Of a stretch of 64,000 nucleotides of DNA, positions 27,218 through 35,006 are shown one piece after another. Position numbers and translations under genes: made by a program. The stretch's first letter is position 1. Each line of letters starts with the position of its first letter. Location of the stretch: NCBI RefSeq assembly GCF_004217545.1, contig NZ_SHKY01000001.1, positions 2,232,001 through 2,296,000 of the forward strand. Reading direction: 5' to 3'. Below the pieces are notes generated by a model, which was given only the letters and a program-made list of their open reading frames with translations, was not told the DNA's origin and made no database searches. The stretch comes from Krasilnikovia cinnamomea (GTDB lineage: Bacteria; Actinomycetota; Actinomycetes; Mycobacteriales; Micromonosporaceae).

Positions 27218-28361
27218 GCCCCGGGACATCTTCATCGTCTGCAACAGCGTCAACGAGCTCGGCGGCCTCATCCAGTGGGCGCACGACATCGGGCGGCTCT
27301 TCAGCGCCCGGGGGCACCGGGTGCGCCTGGTCGGGGTGGAGCCCGCCACGGTCGCGCGTGACTACGGGTCGGACCTGCCGTACCCGATGATCACCCTGCA
27401 CGACGACCACCTGCCCCGGCGGCGCAAGGTCGAGGGCCTGAGCCGGCTCAATGTGGTCAACCTGGCCCGCCAGCGCCACCGGGCCAAGCTGCTGGCCGAG
27501 GGGGCGCAACGGCTGACCGAGCTGTTCCGCGAAGCGCAGCCGGGCGGCGTCGTCATCGCCGCGCAGGTCTGGGCCGGGGAGTGGGTGTCCGCCGCGGACA
27601 CGACCGGCCTCACCGTGATCGGCATGTCCCACGAGTCGTTCGAGGCCTGCCGCAACTCGAGCCGGTACCAGCGGGTCCTCAAGTACTACGCGGACATGGA
27701 CATGCACCTGCTGCTGACCGACGCGGACGCGGACGCGTGGGCCGCCCGGGCCGGCATGACCAACGTGGGCGCGATGCCCAACCCGCTGATGACGGTCCCG
27801 AAGACGATGCCCACGCTGGACGAGAAGACGGTCGTCTCGCTGCGCCGGCTGTCCCACGACAAGGGCATCGACATGCTGCTCGAGGCGTGGGCGCTGATCG
27901 GCCCGCAGTACCCGGACTGGAGCCTCAAGATCTACGGCGCGGGCCCGGACGAGGCCGAGCTGCGCGAGCAGGCCCGCGAGCTGGGTCTCGACGACAACCA
28001 GATCCTCGTGGGCAAGACCGACAACATCGACGCGGCGCTGAGCGCGGCGTCGATCTACGCCCTGCCGTCGCGCGAGGAGGGCTTCCCGATCGCCATCATG
28101 GAGGCGATGGCGTACGGACTGCCCACGGTCGCCTTCGACTGCGCCCCCGGCATCCGCGAACTGATCGACGACGAGGTCAGCGGCGGCCTGGTGGTGACCG
28201 CGGGCAACGTGCCCGGCATGGCCGCCGCCCTGGAGCGCCTGATGAAGGACAAGGACCTCCGGGTACGGCTGGGCGAGGCGGGCCGCGAGTCCGTGCAGCG
28301 CTTCACGCCCGACAGCATCGTCGACCGCTGGGAAGCCCTGTTCGCCCTGCTGGACCGCTGA
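27210..28361 (+). CDS. Family 4 glycosyltransferase (GT-B)
   Basis: 383 residues, two Rossmann domains. The N-terminal half has NELGGLIQWAHDIGR where GT4 enzymes carry the glycine-rich acceptor loop. The C-terminal half has VSLRRLSHDKGIDMLLEAW near 210, LKIYGAGPDEAEL near 240, and the nucleotide-sugar motif PSREEGFPIAIMEAMAYGLPTVAFD near 285-310 with the E-x7-E pair. A retaining transferase using a UDP- or GDP-sugar, probably decorating the same polymer as the upstream fusion. GTG start with CAGGAG six bases upstream, overlapping the previous gene by eight bases. Confidence 0.86.
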   Translation: MAEPRDIFIVCNSVNELGGLIQWAHDIGRLFSARGHRVRLVGVEPATVARDYGSDLPYPMITLHDDHLPRRRKVEGLSRLNVVNLARQRHRAKLLAEGAQRLTELFREAQPGGVVIAAQVWAGEWVSAADTTGLTVIGMSHESFEACRNSSRYQRVLKYYADMDMHLLLTDADADAWAARAGMTNVGAMPNPLMTVPKTMPTLDEKTVVSLRRLSHDKGIDMLLEAWALIGPQYPDWSLKIYGAGPDEAELREQARELGLDDNQILVGKTDNIDAALSAASIYALPSREEGFPIAIMEAMAYGLPTVAFDCAPGIRELIDDEVSGGLVVTAGNVPGMAAALERLMKDKDLRVRLGEAGRESVQRFTPDSIVDRWEALFALLDR

Positions 28362-28362
28362 G

Positions 28363-28851
28363 GTGCGGGCGGTCCTCGCGACGCTGGGGTACGTGCTGTC
28401 CGCGGACCGGCGCGAGGTCCTGATGATCCGCCGCGACGCCCGCCCGGACGACATCCACTTCGGCTACCACAACGGCCTGGGCGGCAAGCTGGAGCCGGAC
28501 GAGGACGTGGCCACCGGCATGCGCCGGGAGGTCCGCGAGGAGGCCGGGCTGGAGTGCGGGGAGCTCGACTTCGCCGGCACGATCTCCTGGCCCGGCTTCG
28601 GGCGCGGCGGGGAGAACTGGTTCGGCTTCCTGTTCCGCATCCCGCGGTGGTCCGGCACGCCGCGGACCGCCAACCCCGAGGGCAGCCTGCACTGGGTGCC
28701 GGTGGCCGACGTGCTGGCCGGCCGGATCCCGATGTGGGAGTCCGACCGGCACTTCCTGCCTCTGGTGTTCGCGGCCGAGCCGCGTCCGTTCCACGGGGTC
28801 ATGCCGTTCCACGAGGGCCGGGCGGTCTCGTGGTCGTGCACGACCGGCTGA
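28363..28851 (+). CDS. Nudix hydrolase (8-oxo-dGTP diphosphatase-like)
   Basis: 162 residues. The complete Nudix box runs from GGKLEPDED to REEAGLE (about residues 41-63), with the REV-RE-EAG core that binds Mg. The closing LHWVPVADVLAGRIPMWESDRHFLPLVF resembles MutT/MTH1-like oxidised-nucleotide diphosphatases. GTG start one base after the stop of the GT4 gene, so it is the last gene of that run. Activity on a nucleotide-sugar or CDP-polyol from the envelope pathway is an alternative to housecleaning. Confidence 0.85.
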   Translation: MRAVLATLGYVLSADRREVLMIRRDARPDDIHFGYHNGLGGKLEPDEDVATGMRREVREEAGLECGELDFAGTISWPGFGRGGENWFGFLFRIPRWSGTPRTANPEGSLHWVPVADVLAGRIPMWESDRHFLPLVFAAEPRPFHGVMPFHEGRAVSWSCTTG

Positions 28852-28870
28852 GCGTCGGCGGCTGAGCGTC
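28845..28870. repeat. Direct repeat CGGCTGAGCGTC across a convergent junction
   Basis: CGGCTGAGCGTC at 28845-28856 and 28859-28870. The first copy contains the stop of the Nudix gene and the second reaches the stop of the methyltransferase gene on the other strand. It looks like a small duplication of the gene end. Confidence 0.6.
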
Positions 28871-29672
28871 AGGCGGCCTCGCGCCGGATCGCGCCGAGGA
28901 TCTTGCGGCGGTCGAAGAGGAAGTGGGGCCGCGCGCCGATCTTCGTCGCGAAGTCCACGTACGCCTTCGTGAGGTCGACGTCGTCGCTGGCCAGCACCCC
29001 GCCGGACGGGATCTTCGGCCAGGCCGACTCGTACTCGAACATCTGGTTCGGGTAGCCGTGATCGCTGTCGTGCAGGAAGAGATCGATCGTGTCGAGGCCG
29101 TCGACGACCTCGGTGAAGCTGCGCCGCGGGTCCTTCGCGTCGCTGACCGTCTGCCGCCAGCGCGGGTGCCCCTTGACGAGGCTGCCGGCGTCCGGCCGTA
29201 CGTCGAAGCTGTAGAGCGTGCCCTGCTCGTTGCGGTCGAGGGCGCTGAGAATCATGAAGGACGAGCGGCCGTCCGCGATTCCGGTCTCCACCACGGTTTT
29301 CGGCTTCAGCAGCCGGGCCAGGCCGTACAGGGTCAGGCCGGTGCCCCGCTCCACGCCCCACCGTTCCGGGAAGAGCGTCTCGCGCTCGGTGTAGCGCTGC
29401 TTCAGCTCGTCGGTCAGCTGGTCGAACTCGTCGACGACCTTCGCGACGTCGTCGACGGGCCAGCCCAGCGCCACCAGCAGGTCGGTGGGCGCCACCTCCA
29501 GCAGCACGCTCAGCTTGGTGAAGTCGTGCAGGGTGGGCGGCTGCGGGGGCTTCGGCTTGGCGGGCGGCGGCTTGGGCTTGGCCGCCGGCTTGGGCGCCGG
29601 TGGCCGGAACTTGCGAACTTCATAGCCGGTCAGCCGTCGAAGGTACGAATTGGCGGTTCTGCGCAATGACAT
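28869..29672 (-). CDS. Class I SAM-dependent methyltransferase (Methyltransf_24-like)
   Basis: 267 residues. A basic N-terminus and a Lys/Pro/Ala-rich linker (about 20-46) precede the catalytic domain. Motif I is VVETGIADGRSSFMILSAL near 128, followed by LYSFDVRPDAG and IDLFLHDSDHGYPNQMFEYE near 198, GGVLASDDVD near 225. This pattern is that of methyltransferases often found in glycan clusters, including sugar O-methyltransferases, so it may methylate the envelope polymer. It converges on the Nudix gene. Start ATG 29672. Confidence 0.78.
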   Translation of the reverse strand: MSLRRTANSYLRRLTGYEVRKFRPPAPKPAAKPKPPPAKPKPPQPPTLHDFTKLSVLLEVAPTDLLVALGWPVDDVAKVVDEFDQLTDELKQRYTERETLFPERWGVERGTGLTLYGLARLLKPKTVVETGIADGRSSFMILSALDRNEQGTLYSFDVRPDAGSLVKGHPRWRQTVSDAKDPRRSFTEVVDGLDTIDLFLHDSDHGYPNQMFEYESAWPKIPSGGVLASDDVDLTKAYVDFATKIGARPHFLFDRRKILGAIRREAA

Positions 29673-29813
29673 GGCACCGAATCCGATTGGGAGGCTCGGG
29701 GACTGGGGAAGTGCGCCGCAGAGTACACGGCGCGCGCTCGCCCGGGAATGTCCCTTGATCGGGCAGCCAGCTCTACGCTACGCCGCAAGTCACCACGCTT
29801 ACCGACTAACCCA

Positions 29814-30446
29814 TCAAAAGCGGGGCATACCGCCGAACTGCCGGTCTCCCGCGTCGCCCAGACCCGGGACGATGAACATGTGCTCGTTCAGCCCCTCGTC
29901 CACGGACGCGGTGACCAGCCGCAGTGGCAGCCCGGAATTCTCCAGCCGGGCGATGCCCTCGGGCGCGGCCAGCACGCAGCAGATCGTGATGTCGGTGCAC
30001 CCCCGGTCCACCAGCAGCTGGCAGCAGTGCACCAGCGAGCCGCCGGTGGCCACCATCGGATCCAGCACTAGCACGGGCAGGCCACTGAGGTCGCCCGGCA
30101 GCGACTCCATGTACGCCCGCGGCTCGAAGGTGACCTCGTCGCGGGCCAGACCGACGAAACCCATGTGCGACTCCGGCAGCAGGCCCAGCGCCGCCTCGGT
30201 CATGCCGAGCCCGGCGCGCAGCACCGGCACGATCAGCGGCGGGTTGGCCAGCCGGGTGCCCTGGGCGGGGGCGACCGGGGTGGTCACCGGGTACCGCTCG
30301 ACCTCGAAGGCGCGGGCGGCCTCGTAGACCAGCATGCTGGCGAGCTCGCGCAGCGCCGCGCGGAAGGTGCCCGAGTCGGTCGCCGCGTTGCGCATCGCGG
30401 TCAGGCGGGACTGGGCCAGGGGGTGATCAACAACGAGTACGTCCAC
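29814..30446 (-). CDS. upp: Uracil phosphoribosyltransferase
   Basis: 210 residues, typical length. Converts uracil and PRPP to [22 protein letters not shown] near residue 72 and the PRPP-binding loop [13 protein letters not shown] near 127-139 are diagnostic; the C-terminal [11 protein letters not shown] binds uracil. The GTG start (30446) has no Shine-Dalgarno site; TAGGTT lies six bases upstream, so the mRNA is probably leaderless. Divergent from deoC, which pairs pyrimidine base recovery with deoxyribose breakdown. Confidence 0.95.
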   Translation of the reverse strand: MDVLVVDHPLAQSRLTAMRNAATDSGTFRAALRELASMLVYEAARAFEVERYPVTTPVAPAQGTRLANPPLIVPVLRAGLGMTEAALGLLPESHMGFVGLARDEVTFEPRAYMESLPGDLSGLPVLVLDPMVATGGSLVHCCQLLVDRGCTDITICCVLAAPEGIARLENSGLPLRLVTASVDEGLNEHMFIVPGLGDAGDRQFGGMPRF

Positions 30447-30452
30447 GCGGTC

Positions 30453-30458
30453 AACCTA
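30453..30458 (-). promoter_or_regulatory. TAGGTT -10 element of upp
   Basis: Minus-strand TAGGTT, six bases before the GTG of upp; a TTGCGG lies 15 bases further upstream as a weak -35. Fits a leaderless transcript. Confidence 0.45.
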
Positions 30459-30516
30459 TCGGCAAAGGTCAGGCCGCAAGCGGAGGCATCCCAAGATCAA
30501 GTGTCGGACCCGCGCG

Positions 30517-30522
30517 TAGACT
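30517..30522 (+). promoter_or_regulatory. TAGACT -10 element of deoC
   Basis: TAGACT ends seven bases before the ATG of deoC. The only purine-rich sequence (GGAGG) is over 45 bases upstream, so a leaderless start is likely. It lies 58 bases from the opposing upp -10. Confidence 0.5.
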
Positions 30523-30529
30523 GACCCGC

Positions 30530-31501
30530 ATGACTGCGACAGTGACGTCGGGGCTGCCCGGCGTGTCCGGTCCCGCGGCGACCCCGACGGCACCGGCGTT
30601 CGATCTGAGGTCATTCCTCCACGGCCTTCCCGGGGTCGACAAGGTCGGCGTCGAGGCCCGCGCGGCGGCCCTGGGCACCCGGTCGATCAAGACCACCGCG
30701 AAGGCGCACGCCATCGACCTGGCGATCCGGATGGTCGACCTGACCACCCTGGAAGGCGCCGACACCCCGGGCAAGGTGCGCGCCCTGTCCGCCAAGGCGC
30801 TGCGTCCCGACCCGGCCGACCCGACCTGCCCCCGGGTCGCCGCGGTCTGTGTCTACCCGGCGATGGTGCCGTTCGCGGCCGAGGTGCTCGCCGGTTCCGG
30901 GGTGCACCTGGCCAGCGTGGCCACCGCGTTCCCGTCCGGGCAGGCGCCGCTGGACGTCAAGCTCGCCGACACCCGCGACGCCGTCGCCGCCGGGGCCGAC
31001 GAGATCGACATGGTGATCAGTCGCGGCGCGTTCCTGTCCGGGCGCTACGACGACGTGTTCGCCGAGATCGTCGCGGTCAAGCAGGCCTGCGGCCCGGCCC
31101 ACCTCAAGGTCATCCTGGAGACCGGCGAGCTGGGTACGTACGACAACGTGCGGCGGGCGTCCTGGCTGGCGATGCTGGCCGGGGCGGACTTCATCAAGAC
31201 CTCCACGGGCAAGGTGCCGGTCGCCGCCACCCTGCCGGTCACGCTGATCATGCTGGAGGCGGTCCGCGACTTCCGGGCGCAGCACGGCCGCCAGATCGGG
31301 GTCAAGCCCGCGGGCGGCATCAAGACGACCAAGGACGCGATGAAGTACCTGGTCATGGTCAACGAGACCGTCGGCGCCGACTGGCTCGACCCGGACTGGT
31401 TCCGTTTCGGGGCCTCCTCGCTGCTCAACGACCTGCTGATGCAGCGCACCAAGCTCACCACCGGCCACTACGCCGGTCCGGACTACTTTACGCTGGACTG
31501 A
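30530..31501 (+). CDS. deoC: Deoxyribose-phosphate aldolase
   Basis: 323 residues. Cleaves 2-deoxyribose-5-phosphate to acetaldehyde and glyceraldehyde-3-phosphate. AVCVYPAMVPFAAEVL near 104, EIDMVISRGAFLSG near 155, the Schiff-base Lys in ADFIKTSTGK near 217-226 and the relay Lys in GVKPAGGIKT near 260 are all present. The first 30 residues are a variable extension. It is followed after four bases by an aldehyde dehydrogenase gene, fitting removal of the acetaldehyde product. Leaderless promoter upstream. Confidence 0.94.
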   Translation: MTATVTSGLPGVSGPAATPTAPAFDLRSFLHGLPGVDKVGVEARAAALGTRSIKTTAKAHAIDLAIRMVDLTTLEGADTPGKVRALSAKALRPDPADPTCPRVAAVCVYPAMVPFAAEVLAGSGVHLASVATAFPSGQAPLDVKLADTRDAVAAGADEIDMVISRGAFLSGRYDDVFAEIVAVKQACGPAHLKVILETGELGTYDNVRRASWLAMLAGADFIKTSTGKVPVAATLPVTLIMLEAVRDFRAQHGRQIGVKPAGGIKTTKDAMKYLVMVNETVGADWLDPDWFRFGASSLLNDLLMQRTKLTTGHYAGPDYFTLD

Positions 31502-31505
31502 GCCC

Positions 31506-32939
31506 ATGACCTTGTTCGAGTACGCTCCGGCCCCCGAGTCCCGGTCGCTCGTCGACCTCGCGCCCTCGTACGGGCTGTTCATCGACGGTTCCTTCGACCC
31601 GCCGTCCGCCGACGGCGGCGTCTTCAAGACGGTCAACCCGGCCTCCGAGGAGGTTCTGGCCGAGGTCGCCAGCGCCGGCCCGCAGGACGTCGACCGGGCC
31701 GTCGCCGCCGCCCGCCGCGCCTTCGGCCCCTGGTCGGCCCTGCCCGGCGCGGAACGGGCCAAGTACCTGTTCCGGATCGCCCGCATCATCCAGGAGCGCT
31801 CCCGCGAGCTGGCCGTGCTGGAGTCGCTGGACAACGGCAAGCCGATCCGCGAGTCCCGCGACGTCGACCTGCCCCTGGTCGCCGCGCACTTCTTCTACTA
31901 CGCGGGCTGGGCCGACAAGCTGCGCTACGCGGGCTTCGGCCCCGATCCCCGGCCGCTGGGCGTCGCCGCCCAGGTCATCCCGTGGAACTTCCCGCTGCTG
32001 ATGCTCGCGTGGAAGATCGCGCCCGCGCTGGCCTGCGGCAACACCGTGGTGCTCAAGCCCGCCGAGACCACCCCGCTGTCCGCGCTGTTCTTCGCGGACA
32101 TCTGCCGGCAGGCCGAGCTGCCCCCCGGCGTGGTCAACATCCTCACCGGCGCGGGCGACACCGGCCGGTTGCTGGTCGAGCACCCCGGCGTGGACAAGGT
32201 GGCCTTCACCGGCTCCACCGAGGTCGGCCGCCAGATCGCCCGCGCGGTCGCGGGCACCCGCAAGCGGGTCGGCCTGGAGCTGGGCGGCAAGGCCGCCAAC
32301 ATCGTCTTCGACGACGCCCCGATCGACCAGGCCGTCGAGGGCATCGTCAACGGCATCTTCTTCAACCAGGGCCACGTCTGCTGCGCCGGGTCGCGGCTGC
32401 TGGTCCAGGAATCGGTGTACGACGAGGTCCTCGCCGCCCTCAAGCGCCGGATGGCGACCCTGCGCGTCGGCGACCCGCTGGACAAGAACACCGACATCGG
32501 CGCGATCAACTCGGCGGCCCAGCTGGAGCGCATCCGGGCCCTGTCCGAGGTGGGCGACGCCGAGGGGGCGCAGCGCTGGTCCCCCGCCTGCGAGCTGCCG
32601 GAACACGGCTACTGGTTCGCACCCACCATCTTCACCGGGGTGACCCAGGCGCACCGGATCGCCCGCGAGGAGATCTTCGGCCCGGTGCTGTCCATCCTCA
32701 CCTTCCGCACCCCCGCCGAGGCGATCGAGAAGGCCAACAACACCCCGTACGGGCTGTCCGCCGGGGTGTGGACCGAGAAGGGTTCGCGCATCCTCGCCGT
32801 GGCCGACAAGCTGCGCGCGGGCGTGGTGTGGGCCAACACGTTCAACAAGTTCGATCCGACGTCGCCGTTCGGCGGCTACAAGGAATCCGGCTACGGCCGG
32901 GAGGGCGGCCGGCACGGCCTGGAGGCGTACCTTGCCTAA
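31506..32939 (+). CDS. NAD(P)-dependent aldehyde dehydrogenase
   Basis: 477 residues, full-length ALDH. IPWNFPLLMLAWKIAPALACGN near 158 binds NAD, FTGSTEVG near 237, the general-base Glu in LELGGKAANIVF near 257, and the catalytic Cys in NQGHVCCAGSR near 291-301. EEIFGPVLSILTF and the C-terminal KESGYGREGG follow. In operon with deoC (four bases), it probably oxidises acetaldehyde to acetate after deoxyribose cleavage. A second, shorter ALDH-like gene overlaps its end by eight bases, suggesting the two proteins form one complex. Confidence 0.92.
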   Translation: MTLFEYAPAPESRSLVDLAPSYGLFIDGSFDPPSADGGVFKTVNPASEEVLAEVASAGPQDVDRAVAAARRAFGPWSALPGAERAKYLFRIARIIQERSRELAVLESLDNGKPIRESRDVDLPLVAAHFFYYAGWADKLRYAGFGPDPRPLGVAAQVIPWNFPLLMLAWKIAPALACGNTVVLKPAETTPLSALFFADICRQAELPPGVVNILTGAGDTGRLLVEHPGVDKVAFTGSTEVGRQIARAVAGTRKRVGLELGGKAANIVFDDAPIDQAVEGIVNGIFFNQGHVCCAGSRLLVQESVYDEVLAALKRRMATLRVGDPLDKNTDIGAINSAAQLERIRALSEVGDAEGAQRWSPACELPEHGYWFAPTIFTGVTQAHRIAREEIFGPVLSILTFRTPAEAIEKANNTPYGLSAGVWTEKGSRILAVADKLRAGVVWANTFNKFDPTSPFGGYKESGYGREGGRHGLEAYLA

Positions 32940-33804
32940 GTCATCCACGGCCACCAAGGCCAAGCACGCCGAGACCGAGACCGTCGCGACGCCGAGCACG
33001 CGGCTCGCGGTACGCAAGACGTACAAGCTCTACATCGGTGGCGCGTTCCCGCGCAGCGAGTCAGGACGGACCTATCTGGTGGACGGCGACAACGTGGCCC
33101 TCGCCTCCCGCAAGGACGCCCGCGACGCCGTGCTCGCGGCCCGGGCGGCGCAGCCGAAGTGGGCCGGGGCGACCGCGTACAACCGGGGGCAGATCCTCTA
33201 CCGCGCCGCCGAGATGCTGGAGGGCCGGCGGGCCGAGTTCACCGCCCTCGGGGTGCCCGCCGCCGAGGTGGACGCCGCTGTCGACCGCCTGGTCTGGTAC
33301 GCGGGCTGGTCCGACAAGATCGCCCAGGTGGTGGGCGCCGCCAACCCGGTGGCCGGGCCGTACTTCAACCTGTCCGCGCCGGAGCCGACCGGAGTGGTCG
33401 GCGTGGTCGCACCGGCGTCGCTGCTCGGACTCGTCAGCGTCGTCGCCCCGGCGATCGTCACCGGCAACACCGTGGTCGTGCTGGCCCCCGGCCCGCAGGT
33501 CGCCATCACCCTCGCGGAGGTGCTGGCCACCTCGGACCTGCCGGGCGGCGTCGTGAACGTCCTCACCGGGCACCCGGCCGAGACCGCGCCGTGGCTGGCC
33601 TCGCACGACGACGTCAACGCGCTGGTGCTCACCGGGGTCACCGACCCGGCCCTCGCCACCGACCTCGAACGGGCCGCCGCCGACACCCTCAAGCGCGTGG
33701 TACGCCCGCCCGCGACCGCGCCCGACTTCACCGGTGATCCGGGGATCGAGGCGATGACCGCGCTGCTGGAGACGAAGACGGTCTGGCACCCGAAGGGCTT
33801 CTGA
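32932..33804 (+). CDS. Truncated ALDH-like protein lacking the catalytic domain
   Basis: 290 residues. It aligns with the N-terminal coenzyme-binding half of aldehyde dehydrogenases (KLYIGGAFPRSESGRTY near 31; PTGVVGVVAPASLLGLVSVVAPAIVTGNTVVVLAP near 150-185; PGGVVNVLTGHPAETAPWL near 205) and then stops. The ELGG Glu and the catalytic Cys region are absent, so it cannot be an active ALDH alone. TTG start with GGAGG six bases upstream, inside the last codons of the full ALDH gene. There is no frameshift or stop that would restore a catalytic half downstream, and codon bias is normal, so this looks like a maintained pseudo-enzyme subunit rather than decay. Confidence 0.8.
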   Translation: MPKSSTATKAKHAETETVATPSTRLAVRKTYKLYIGGAFPRSESGRTYLVDGDNVALASRKDARDAVLAARAAQPKWAGATAYNRGQILYRAAEMLEGRRAEFTALGVPAAEVDAAVDRLVWYAGWSDKIAQVVGAANPVAGPYFNLSAPEPTGVVGVVAPASLLGLVSVVAPAIVTGNTVVVLAPGPQVAITLAEVLATSDLPGGVVNVLTGHPAETAPWLASHDDVNALVLTGVTDPALATDLERAAADTLKRVVRPPATAPDFTGDPGIEAMTALLETKTVWHPKGF

Positions 33805-33917
33805 CCCGGCGGGCGGGGGACCACCACCCCCGCCCAGCCGCGCCCACTAGGGTGTGTGTGCGCAGAGTCACCCGCTGCACCACCACGCCCGCTCAGCGAA
33901 CCAACCCGGAGGTCACC

Positions 33918-34943
33918 GTGGCCCGCCAGTCGCCGAACCGGCCCGAGGCCGAAGAGCCCCTGGGCGACCAGCCCGCCGACAGCGAGCCCGTCGCCGAGTC
34001 CGCCGACAGCTCCCCGGCCGCCGAATCGGCCGCCGCCGAATCGGCCGCCGACGAGTCGCCCGCCGACAGTGCCGCGGCCGGCGAGGCCGCCGACGAGTCG
34101 CCCGCCGCCGAGCCTGGCACCTCCGGGCGCGCGCTGTGGGAGAAGGCGAACGTCTCCCCGGTGGAGATCGCCCTGCCGGCCGGCGTCGGGTACACGCTGC
34201 GGGCGTTCCGCAAGGCGGGCGTGATCACGCCGACCGAGCTCGCGACGGACGACGACGACCCGTTCGAGGAGCGCCGCCGGGCCGCCGAGGCCCGCGCCGC
34301 CGAGGACGACGAGGTCATCGTCGACGAGGAGTTCGCGGCCCTGCTGGCCGAGGGGGACGCGAAGGACGCCAAGGCCGGTGACCAGGAGGAGGCCGAGGAG
34401 CCCGATCCGGCCGACTTCGAGGACGAGGCGGACGACGAGGCGGACAAGGCGGCCGACGAGGAAGTACCCGTCTTCCTCAGCCACAAGGGCCGGCTGCTGC
34501 TCTTCAAGAGCCCGGAGTCCCTGGTGTCCTTCATCCGTTCGGGTGCACCCCATGATCTTGCCCAAGTGGACACCTGGACGACCGTCGCCGAACGGGTACA
34601 GTCGTCCGACGTCGACCCGCTGCCGGAGGACCGCTACGAGCTGGACCTCGTTGTGGAGAACCTGCGTGGCGGTCACGACACCTGGGACCTGCCGCTGCTG
34701 ATCGCCGCGGGCGAGGTCGCCCGGGATCTGGGGTACGCGCTCCGGCTCAAGCCGGTGGTCCTGGCACTGTCGCCGGGCTCGCCGCTCGACGACCTGGACG
34801 AGTCCCTGCGCAAGGCCGAAAGCGGCGGTATGGGTGGGTATTTCGGGCGCCGGCGACTCCGGAAAATCGGGGCACAGCAGGCAAGTCTCGGATGGCGCTC
34901 GATAATCGGCAAGATCTCTGCCGCTGTGGACTGGCGCGAGTGA
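33918..34943 (+). CDS. Acidic protein of unknown function
   Basis: 341 residues. Residues 1-75 are Ala/Glu/Ser/Asp low-complexity, with repeats such as AAESAAAESAADESPA. A short conserved-looking part (ALWEKANVSPVEIALPAGVGYTLRAFRKAG, about 75-104) follows, then a very acidic stretch to about 195, then a compact C-terminal domain of 150 residues (VPVFLSHKGRLLLFKSPESLVSFIRS to GWRSIIGKISAAVDWRE). No enzyme, DNA-binding or membrane motif is recognised. Start GTG 33918 has GGAGG five bases upstream. It is 63 bases before the next gene, on the same strand, so the two may be co-transcribed. Confidence 0.7.
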   Translation: MARQSPNRPEAEEPLGDQPADSEPVAESADSSPAAESAAAESAADESPADSAAAGEAADESPAAEPGTSGRALWEKANVSPVEIALPAGVGYTLRAFRKAGVITPTELATDDDDPFEERRRAAEARAAEDDEVIVDEEFAALLAEGDAKDAKAGDQEEAEEPDPADFEDEADDEADKAADEEVPVFLSHKGRLLLFKSPESLVSFIRSGAPHDLAQVDTWTTVAERVQSSDVDPLPEDRYELDLVVENLRGGHDTWDLPLLIAAGEVARDLGYALRLKPVVLALSPGSPLDDLDESLRKAESGGMGGYFGRRRLRKIGAQQASLGWRSIIGKISAAVDWRE

Positions 34944-35006
34944 CCCCTCACCAGGGACCATCAGTCCTTGGCACACGACAGCAGTCCCGGGGAGGAGGAC
35001 GACGCC

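Noticed and set aside
18776-28851. Recent horizontal transfer of the envelope glycan locus
   Set aside because: Codon third-position GC and start-codon use look the same as in flanking genes, and there are no integrase, tRNA or direct-repeat borders; only comparative gene order could support it.
29711-29735. Hairpin downstream of upp as its terminator
   Set aside because: An 8-bp GC stem without a T run, about 80 bases after the stop; too weak in DNA this GC-rich.
33852-33917. Upstream start for the acidic protein
   Set aside because: GTG 33918 has GGAGG at ideal spacing; the extension has no ribosome site and is Cys/Arg-rich unlike the rest.
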